Assembly (NCBI GenBank): GCA_037134755.1
Contig: JBAXLO010000150.1
Location: 1 to 11,661, forward strand
DNA length: 11,661 nt
Direction: 5' to 3'
Origin: JBAXLO01 sp037134755
Lineage (GTDB): Bacteria; Bacteroidota; Bacteroidia; Bacteroidales; JACABE01
Below the pieces are notes generated by a model. That model searched no databases and was not told the origin of the DNA. It saw only the letters and a program-made list of their open reading frames with translations. Numbering within the stretch: position 1 is the stretch's first letter; each line of letters begins with the position of its first letter. Position numbers and translations under genes: made by a program. This document shows positions 7,894 to 11,661 of the stretch, in pieces.

Positions 7894-7947
7894 ACCTCAC
7901 CCCCGCCTCTCCCACTTCGACTACGCTAGTGACCTAAAGAGAGGAGC
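7894..7947. repeat. GC-rich interrupted inverted repeat in the guaB-PPIase gap
   Basis: CCTCTC (7906-7911) and GAGAGG (7939-7944) form an outer stem. Between them, CACT (7913-7916) and AGTG (7928-7931) form a nested stem around TCGACTACGCT. The block is far richer in GC than its flanks. It looks like a dispersed intergenic repeat of the kind common in Bacteroidota (the inner CTTCGACTACGCT string is one I recall from such repeats). No T-run follows on the minus strand, so it is not a typical terminator. Confidence 0.6.
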
Positions 7948-8014
7948 TTGATTATTCTAAATTATAGATTCTTTTTTTTTCTATTCGTAATTACTTATGT
8001 TTTTCATTTTCAAA

Positions 8015-8050
8015 TTTAGGCATTTTAGGCACTTTAAGTACTTTAGGCAC
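8015..8050. repeat. Tandem array of four 9-bp units after guaB, consensus TTTAGGCAC
   Basis: Units TTTAGGCAT, TTTAGGCAC, TTTAAGTAC, TTTAGGCAC run without gaps and end 4 bp from the guaB stop codon. The same unit family occurs at 2256-2291 and 10572-10607. Confidence 0.75.
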
Positions 8051-8054
8051 TCTC

Positions 8055-9521
8055 TTACCTGCTATAGTTCGGAGCCTCACTGGTAATAGTAACATCATGA
8101 GGGTGGCTTTCAACAACACCGGCAGGAGTTATCTTTATAAACTTTGCCTTATGTAGTTGCTCAATAGTTGCAGAACCTGTTAAGCCCATGCCTGCTCTTA
8201 AACCACCTACCATCTGATGAATAACTTCGGATAAAGTGCCTTTATATGGAACTCTTCCTACTATCCCTTCAGGAACCAACTTCTTAATATCATCTTCCAT
8301 ATCCTGGAAATAACGGTCTTTAGAACCTTGTTGCATTGCATCAAGTGAACCCATTCCACGATAGGTTTTAAATTTTCTTCCTTCAAAGATTATAGTTTCG
8401 CCCGGTGATTCGTCAACACCTGCAAACAAGGAACCTGCCATTATAGAATCAGCTCCTCCCGCTAAGGCTTTAACTATATCGCCCGAATATCTTATACCAC
8501 CATCAGCAATAACAGGAATACCTGTGCCTTGCAAAGCTTTAGCTACGTAATAAATTGCTGACAACTGAGGAACTCCGATACCTGCAATAACTCTGGTTGT
8601 GCAGATAGAACCCGGTCCGATACCTACTTTAATACCATCAGCACCGGCTTTAGCTAAGTCGATAGCTGCTTCGGCTGTGGCTATATTACCAACAATTACA
8701 TCTATATCAGGGAATTTACTCTTAACAAGACGGGTTGCATCCAATACTCCTTTTGAGTGACCATGTGAGGTATCAATAACAATAGCATCCACACCAAATC
8801 TAACGAGTTCGGTAACTCTTTCGATGATATCAGAAGTAACACCAACACCTGCTGCAACTCTCAGACGACCTTTGCTATCTTTACAAGCATTAGGGCGTTC
8901 TTTTAGTTTGATAATATCACGATAAGTTATCAAACCTATAAGCTTTTTATTCTCATCAACTACAGGTAGTTTCTCTATACGATGTTCTTGTAATATATCT
9001 TCTGCTTGTTCAAAGTCGGTGAATTCGGAAGTGGTAACAACTTTCTTAGTCATTATTTGCTTAACCGGACGGTCTTGGTTTCGTTCGAACCTTAAATCGC
9101 GGTTAGTAACGATGCCTACAAGCTCCATCTTCTTGTTTACAACAGGAATACCGCCTATCTTAAACTCCTTCATTATAGACAATGCATCCGAAACCAAGGC
9201 ATTTTCGTTTAAAGTAATTGGGTCGATAATCATTCCATTTTCGGCTCTTTTTACTTTTCTAACTTCATTTGCCTGTTGTTCGATGCTCATATTTTTGTGC
9301 AAAACACCAATTCCACCCTCTTGAGCCATTGCGATAGCAAGACCCGATTCGGTGACGGTATCCATTGCAGCCGAAACAATTGGGATGTTAAGCCTTATAT
9401 TTCGAGAAAACATCGAACTTACATTTACTTCACGAGGTAATACCTCTGAATACGCGGGTACCAGTAGAACATCATCGAATGTAAAACCTTCGCCCATGAA
9501 CTTACTTTCATCGTTAACCAT
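8055..9521 (-). CDS. guaB: Inosine-5'-monophosphate dehydrogenase
   Basis: Catalyses NAD-dependent oxidation of IMP to XMP, the rate-limiting step of GMP synthesis, in the cytoplasm. The ATG at 9521 gives 488 residues, the normal length. The N-terminal signature GFTFDDVLLVPAYSEVLP is at 12-29. Two CBS domains are inserted at about 97-145 and 157-205 (nucleotide-binding regulatory Bateman module). The catalytic loop GPGSICTTR has nucleophile Cys307, the phosphate-binding ADGGIR lies near 339-344, and the mobile flap EGIVGRVPYKG is at 418-428. The reading frame stays open up to a TTG at 9545. That TTG lies inside a good -7 promoter box (9543-9550), so it cannot be in the mRNA made from that promoter, and ATG 9521 is the better start. 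The leader would then be only about 15 nt. Downstream lie envelope foldase genes with no functional link to purine synthesis. Confidence 0.97.
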   Translation of the reverse strand: MVNDESKFMGEGFTFDDVLLVPAYSEVLPREVNVSSMFSRNIRLNIPIVSAAMDTVTESGLAIAMAQEGGIGVLHKNMSIEQQANEVRKVKRAENGMIIDPITLNENALVSDALSIMKEFKIGGIPVVNKKMELVGIVTNRDLRFERNQDRPVKQIMTKKVVTTSEFTDFEQAEDILQEHRIEKLPVVDENKKLIGLITYRDIIKLKERPNACKDSKGRLRVAAGVGVTSDIIERVTELVRFGVDAIVIDTSHGHSKGVLDATRLVKSKFPDIDVIVGNIATAEAAIDLAKAGADGIKVGIGPGSICTTRVIAGIGVPQLSAIYYVAKALQGTGIPVIADGGIRYSGDIVKALAGGADSIMAGSLFAGVDESPGETIIFEGRKFKTYRGMGSLDAMQQGSKDRYFQDMEDDIKKLVPEGIVGRVPYKGTLSEVIHQMVGGLRAGMGLTGSATIEQLHKAKFIKITPAGVVESHPHDVTITSEAPNYSR

Positions 9522-9542
9522 AAAGACCCCTTTTTTGGAGTG

Positions 9543-9570
9543 CAAATGTATGAATATTTGGTGAATTAAA
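9543..9570 (-). promoter_or_regulatory. Predicted guaB promoter
   Basis: On the minus strand TACATTTG (9550-9543) matches the Bacteroidota -7 consensus TAnnTTTG. The -33 position has only TTT (9570-9568), a weak match. The -7 box overlaps the in-frame TTG upstream of guaB and supports the ATG at 9521 as start. Confidence 0.55.
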
Positions 9571-9695
9571 GTGTTAATTTTTTTTAATACTTAAAATATT
9601 AATTTATTTAGTAGTTATAAGCTTAAAAAGCCTTCACTAAATCAAGGTTTATGTATGGATGTTAATAGATTTTATATCTTTTATTTTATTATAAT

Positions 9696-9715
9696 GTTAG
9701 GCGTAGCTTCCTAAC
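9696..9715. repeat. Short inverted repeat upstream of guaB
   Basis: GTTAGG (9696-9701) and CCTAAC (9710-9715) flank the loop CGTAGCTT. The loop shares GCGTAGCT with the arm of the 5745-5789 hairpin. It lies about 145 bp upstream of the guaB -7 box, between the 115-aa gene's terminator and that promoter. Confidence 0.5.
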
Positions 9716-9763
9716 TAGGGGATTTTATATTCAAGTTTGTATAAGTGTTTATTAATACCTGAG

Positions 9764-9806
9764 AAAAACCCATAACCGCCCCAAACTGTGTAAAGCGGTT
9801 ATGGGT
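9764..9806 (-). terminator. Intrinsic terminator after the 115-aa membrane protein gene
   Basis: ACCCATAACCGC (9768-9779) and GCGGTTATGGGT (9795-9806) make a 12-bp perfect stem with a 15-nt loop. On the minus strand it is followed by TTTTT (complement of 9764-9768). A T-run at 9811-9817 on the plus strand could also make it work in the other direction. It begins 9 bp after the gene's stop codon. Confidence 0.88.
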
Positions 9807-9815
9807 ATGATTTTT

Positions 9816-10163
9816 TTAAACTGCAGGTTGGCCTCCTGGACCAACGTATTTAGCATCTCCAAAAGCTAAAATTGGGAAAAAGACTATGCCTAACAAAATT
9901 AATCCAACAGTAAAACCACCATCTTTACCAAACGAAAGGGAAAGTTTGTGATAAACCATTATTAGAATCACAATGTTAACAATTGGGATTAGCATAAGAA
10001 AAAACCACCACCAAGGTTTACCTACAATTTCTAACAGAACAATTACATTGTAGATTGGAACAATGGCAGCCCATCCCGGTTGTCCTGCTTTTGAATAAAT
10101 TGTCCACAGTGAAGCAATCATTAACACTATGATTGCTAAATAAAATACGATAATTACTCCCAT
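9816..10163 (-). CDS. Small integral membrane protein, DUF5684-like
   Basis: A 115-residue protein with three clear hydrophobic segments (about 3-23, 51-71 and 84-102). A conserved stretch, KAGQPGWAAIVPIYNVIVLLEIVGKPWWW (written here only to identify it: residues 25-53, key elements GWAAIVPIYN and KPWWW), may be an additional amphipathic or membrane segment. The pattern K-A-G-x-P-G-W-A-x-I-x-P-I-Y-N followed by PWWW and a closing FGDAKYVG matches small Bacteroidota proteins assigned to DUF5684. The same module is sometimes found at the N-terminus of signal peptidase I homologues in that phylum (from memory). No catalytic residues are evident and the function is unknown. It is preceded 28 bp upstream by a probable 33-codon ORF and followed by a strong terminator. 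Confidence 0.88.
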   Translation of the reverse strand: MGVIIVFYLAIIVLMIASLWTIYSKAGQPGWAAIVPIYNVIVLLEIVGKPWWWFFLMLIPIVNIVILIMVYHKLSLSFGKDGGFTVGLILLGIVFFPILAFGDAKYVGPGGQPAV

Positions 10164-10191
10164 TTATTTTGTTATTTAATTTTTCCTACTC

Positions 10192-10293
10192 TTAAGGCTT
10201 TTCGGAATACGCCCCGTTTTTGTGAGTGGGTTCTGGACTCCACTTTTTATTTTTAGTGCTGTCACTTTTGTTGGTCAGCTCTTTGGTTTTCAC
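10192..10293 (-). CDS. Probable small ORF, 33 aa, lysine-rich, GTG start
   Basis: On the minus strand a frame opens at GTG 10293 (VKTKELTNKSDSTK...) and ends at TAA 10192-10194, 28 bp before the start of the 115-aa membrane protein gene. The peptide has 8 Lys in 33 residues, one Trp, no Cys and no hydrophobic segment, so it would be cytosolic and basic. The segment is about 42 percent G+C, while the 140 bp upstream are about 21 percent; such a jump suggests coding or a structured RNA. A -7/-33 promoter match lies about 135 bp upstream, so this ORF and the membrane protein would share a transcript. Against it: no ATG, no clear ribosome-binding site, and no family I recognise. A structured leader RNA is the main alternative. 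Confidence 0.4.
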   Translation of the reverse strand: MKTKELTNKSDSTKNKKWSPEPTHKNGAYSEKP

Positions 10294-10483
10294 ATTACTT
10301 TATTTTTTTATACTTACATTAAACAACTTTTATATGCTACATGCTTTCTTCAATACGTATATAATAAGCTGTATTAGTGCAATACATAGCTATATTTTTT
10401 GTTTTTATAATGCTTATTTATAAGTTGCAAATATACATTTTTATTTAATACCACAATAATAAATTCAACATTTATATATAAAT
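10294..10483. other. AT-rich intergenic/leader region upstream of the small ORF
   Basis: No convincing gene on either strand. It holds a predicted promoter (10428-10456) and a hairpin formed by AGCTGTATT (10367-10375) with AATAC (10381-10385) and AGCT (10388-10391, two-base bulge), which would fall in the 5' leader. The rest is A/T-rich sequence without other visible signals. Confidence 0.5.
10428..10456 (-). promoter_or_regulatory. Predicted promoter for the small ORF and 115-aa membrane protein
   Basis: On the minus strand TATATTTG (10435-10428) fits TAnnTTTG, with TTG (10456-10454) 18 bp upstream as the -33 element. It would give a leader of about 130 nt before the GTG at 10293. No other match is visible closer to the ATG at 10163. 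Confidence 0.55.
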
Positions 10484-10521
10484 AAAAAAAACCTCCACCA
10501 TATTAATGATGAAGGTTTTTT
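10484..10521 (-). terminator. Intrinsic terminator after the 234-aa gene
   Basis: In the minus-strand RNA, AAACCTTCATCAT (10518-10506) pairs with ATGGTGGAGGTTT (10501-10489) as a 13-bp stem with a 4-nt loop, then a run of U (complement of the A-run 10484-10491). Two of the pairs are G-U and would be A-C mismatches in plus-strand RNA. The hairpin therefore favours minus-strand transcription. Confidence 0.88.
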
Positions 10522-10526
10522 GTCTT

Positions 10527-10558
10527 CCTAATATCCTAATAGTCTAGAGGTCTATTAG
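10527..10558. repeat. Tandem array of four 8-bp units, consensus YCTAATAG
   Basis: CCTAATAT, CCTAATAG, TCTAGAGG and TCTATTAG lie end to end just inside the terminator of the 234-aa gene. They match the unit family of the array after moxR (2437-2468). CTAATAG (10536-10542) and CTATTAG (10552-10558) also form an inverted pair. Confidence 0.6.
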
Positions 10559-10571
10559 CTTTTCTTCCAAC

Positions 10572-10607
10572 TATAAGTACTTTAAGTATTTCAGGCACTT
10601 TAAGTAC
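10572..10607. repeat. Tandem array of four 9-bp units, consensus TTTAAGTAC
   Basis: TATAAGTAC, TTTAAGTAT, TTCAGGCAC and TTTAAGTAC lie end to end, ending 6 bp from the stop codon of the 234-aa gene. The array has the same unit family and copy number as 8015-8050 and 2256-2291. Confidence 0.75.
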
Positions 10608-10613
10608 TTCTTG

Positions 10614-11318
10614 TTATTGTAGATAAAACTTCTGAGGTTCAGCCCAAGGACCGTTAAGCTCCGGATGGGCAAATATGATTAAACGTTGGGTAATCCATAC
10701 TGCCGAACCTTTATTTTCAACACCCATGTCTATTGTATAAATAGCTTGTGTAAATGTCTTGTGTGTTGTACCTGAGTCATCTGGGTTAACCATAGCCGTT
10801 TCGCCTAAAGCATAAGATACCTCAACACCATTAGCAAATTCACTTTTGTCTATCGAAAACCTACCTGTTTCCTGATTGGTGCGTACTTTGCCTTCTACTC
10901 TACCACCGCCCAGTGTTTTATAAAATCCGTATAATATCTTTTTTATAATTGTTGTATGATGAGTAGGGCTTTTGCGTCCTATTTTAAAGTTAAATAAGAT
11001 GGCAAGATCCGTAGTTGCCAAAGGGCTTGAAGCAGCTCTGTCTAATAAAGGATTAGCAGTAACATGAAATTTCTTTATAAAATTAACTACTTGCTCATTA
11101 ATACTTTTAGTTTTAGTTAAAGGGTTTTCATGCTTTGTCCAAAGTCCGTTTATCGGATCAAGAAAAGCTGTAAATTGATCGCTCCACCAGTGCACTTCCA
11201 GATTTGTCCATCCGAACGAAGTTGCAGTAGTCGGTACTACGGTTAACGTTAAGCTGTCGTTTGTTCTTTTTAGGTAAGAAGCAAAGTCTTTTTCATTTGT
11301 TGGAATTCTTGAATTCAT
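10614..11318 (-). CDS. Conserved protein of unknown function (234 aa)
   Basis: A 234-residue soluble protein without a signal peptide or membrane segment. It opens with IPTNEKDFASYLKRTND (5-21). The helical middle includes INEQVVNFIKKFHVTANPLLDRA (about 73-95). The C-terminal half is strand-rich, with VEVSYALGE (165-173) and a closing VWITQRLIIFAHPELNGPWAEP (about 208-229). The final R-x...GPW-x-E pattern resembles the end of a family of small Bacteroidota hypothetical proteins with a fibronectin/Ig-like C-terminal fold that I recall without a known function. No catalytic motif is visible. It starts 22 bp after the stop codon of the repeat-protein gene, with no promoter match between them, so the two are probably co-transcribed. 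It ends before two short tandem arrays and a strong terminator. Function is not assigned. Confidence 0.85.
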   Translation of the reverse strand: MNSRIPTNEKDFASYLKRTNDSLTLTVVPTTATSFGWTNLEVHWWSDQFTAFLDPINGLWTKHENPLTKTKSINEQVVNFIKKFHVTANPLLDRAASSPLATTDLAILFNFKIGRKSPTHHTTIIKKILYGFYKTLGGGRVEGKVRTNQETGRFSIDKSEFANGVEVSYALGETAMVNPDDSGTTHKTFTQAIYTIDMGVENKGSAVWITQRLIIFAHPELNGPWAEPQKFYLQ

Positions 11319-11340
11319 AGGCTAAAATATTATTTCGTTT

Positions 11341-11661
11341 TTAATTAATTGATTTGTTATTTATTATATGTGTAAACAGAACATTATTATCATGCAAAAT
11401 ATCTTTTCCGCCATATGGCCGAAAAGTTCCGCCATATGGCCGCAAAGTTCTGCCATATGGCCGAGAAGTTCTGCCATATGGCCGAGAAGTTCTGCCATAA
11501 GGCTGAGAAGTTCTGCCATAAGGCTGAGAAATTCTGCCATTAGGCTGAGGAATTCTGCCATTAGGCTGATAAATTCCGCCATAAGGCCGATAATTTAAGT
11601 TATCCGCTGAAGAATTTTTATTATTGAAAAAAGATTGGTTGCTATGCTTAGTAATACCCGT
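11341..11661 (-). CDS. C-terminal part of a heptapeptide-repeat protein (partial, runs off the window)
   Basis: The minus-strand frame entering at base 11661 is open for 106 codons and stops at TAA 11341-11343. It has no start in the window, so only the C-terminus is seen. After an Asn/Ser-rich stretch (HSNQSFFNNKNSSADN) it reads about eight copies of a seven-residue unit, consensus (Q/R)PYGRTS, with variants QPNGRIS and RPYGGTF. It then closes with a tail without repeats, KDILHDNNVLFTHIINNKSIN. Other frames across the repeat are also open because the unit is 21 bp. Only this frame stays open to the window edge, and the other two minus-strand frames hit stops just upstream of the repeat. Tyr, Gly, Pro and Arg dominate, suggesting an extended or disordered low-complexity tail. 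Function is unknown. The 234-aa gene follows after 22 bp. Confidence 0.8.
   Translation of the reverse strand, partial: TGITKHSNQSFFNNKNSSADNLNYRPYGGIYQPNGRIPQPNGRISQPYGRTSQPYGRTSRPYGRTSRPYGRTLRPYGGTFRPYGGKDILHDNNVLFTHIINNKSIN
11406..11594. repeat. 21-bp minisatellite, nine units
   Basis: Nine head-to-tail 21-bp units (consensus TTCTGCCATAWGGCYGAGAAG) occupy exactly 189 bp, with a badly decayed tenth unit at about 11595-11615. Units at the low-coordinate end carry the palindrome GCCATATGGC, the middle ones CCATAAGG, and the ones nearest the edge CCATTAGG, so neighbouring units are most alike. This is the usual trace of stepwise tandem duplication. It codes for the heptapeptide repeats on the minus strand. 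Confidence 0.95.

Noticed and set aside
9019..9564. Plus-strand open frames opposite guaB
   Set aside because: They are antisense shadows of the IMP dehydrogenase gene, which is certain from its catalytic loop and CBS domains.
10225..10254. Plus-strand hairpin AGTGG/CCACT followed by a T-rich tract, terminator-like
   Set aside because: The stem is only 5 bp, there is no plus-strand gene upstream to terminate, and it falls inside the minus-strand small ORF.
10337..10387. Minus-strand 16-codon frame (MYCTNTAYYIRIEESM) in the leader of the small ORF
   Set aside because: Too short, overlaps a hairpin and lies in about 21 percent G+C sequence. Chance is the simpler explanation.
10226..10423. Plus-strand 65-residue hydrophobic frame
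   Set aside because: It is low-complexity Leu/Phe from AT-rich sequence, opposite the better minus-strand small ORF and promoter, with no homology I recognise.
11409..11594. CRISPR array at the right end
   Set aside because: The units are 21 bp, directly abutting and without spacers, and they continue in frame with a coding sequence. They are a coding minisatellite.
11364..11598. Open frames on both strands across the 21-bp repeat (MAELLGH-type on minus, IWPRSSA-type on plus)
   Set aside because: They are open only because the unit length is a multiple of three. The minus frame reading QPYGRTS is open to the window edge and has the natural stop next to the following gene.

Overview
The window looks like chromosomal DNA of a member of the Bacteroidota. 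The genome is AT-rich and the gaps between genes are even richer in AT. Three intergenic sites match the Bacteroidota -7 promoter box TAnnTTTG, and no strong Shine-Dalgarno sequences are visible. Gene content fits as well: an M13 lipoprotein peptidase, a run of SurA/PpiD-like proteins beside guaB, and a DUF5684-type membrane protein. Every gene I can support lies on the minus strand, so transcription runs from the right edge to the left edge. I see no rRNA, tRNA, CRISPR array, transposase or phage gene.

Layout in the direction of transcription, right to left. (1) 11661-10614 holds the 3' end of a gene for a protein with a seven-residue repeat (21-bp minisatellite, consensus QPYGRTS), cut by the window edge. 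It is followed 22 bp later by a 234-aa protein of unknown function and a well-formed terminator. (2) 10456-9764 holds a promoter, an AT-rich leader, a probable 33-codon small ORF with a GTG start, a 115-aa DUF5684-like membrane protein and a terminator. (3) 9550-2391 holds guaB (IMP dehydrogenase) with its own promoter, then a two-parvulin periplasmic PPIase, a lipoprotein resembling a SurA chaperone without the isomerase domain, a SurA-type two-parvulin PPIase, a MoxR-type AAA+ ATPase, and a terminator. No convincing terminator or promoter lies inside this run, so one long transcript is possible, although the guaB-PPIase gap is 236 bp and carries repeats. (4) 2177-18 holds a promoter and an M13 (neprilysin/PepO-like) zinc metallopeptidase lipoprotein, ending in a perfect 20-bp palindrome.

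Functionally, the central block is an envelope protein-folding cassette: two parvulin chaperones plus a related lipoprotein for outer-membrane or exported protein biogenesis, with the unrelated housekeeping gene guaB at its head and a MoxR ATPase at its tail. The M13 peptidase could act in the same compartment.

The less ordinary material is mostly non-coding: short-unit tandem arrays (8-bp and 9-bp units) downstream of stop codons at several genes, GC-rich palindromes in AT-rich gaps, the unannotated small ORF, and the repeat-coding partial gene, whose correct frame is only clear once it is read from the window edge. No clearly novel multi-gene system is evident.
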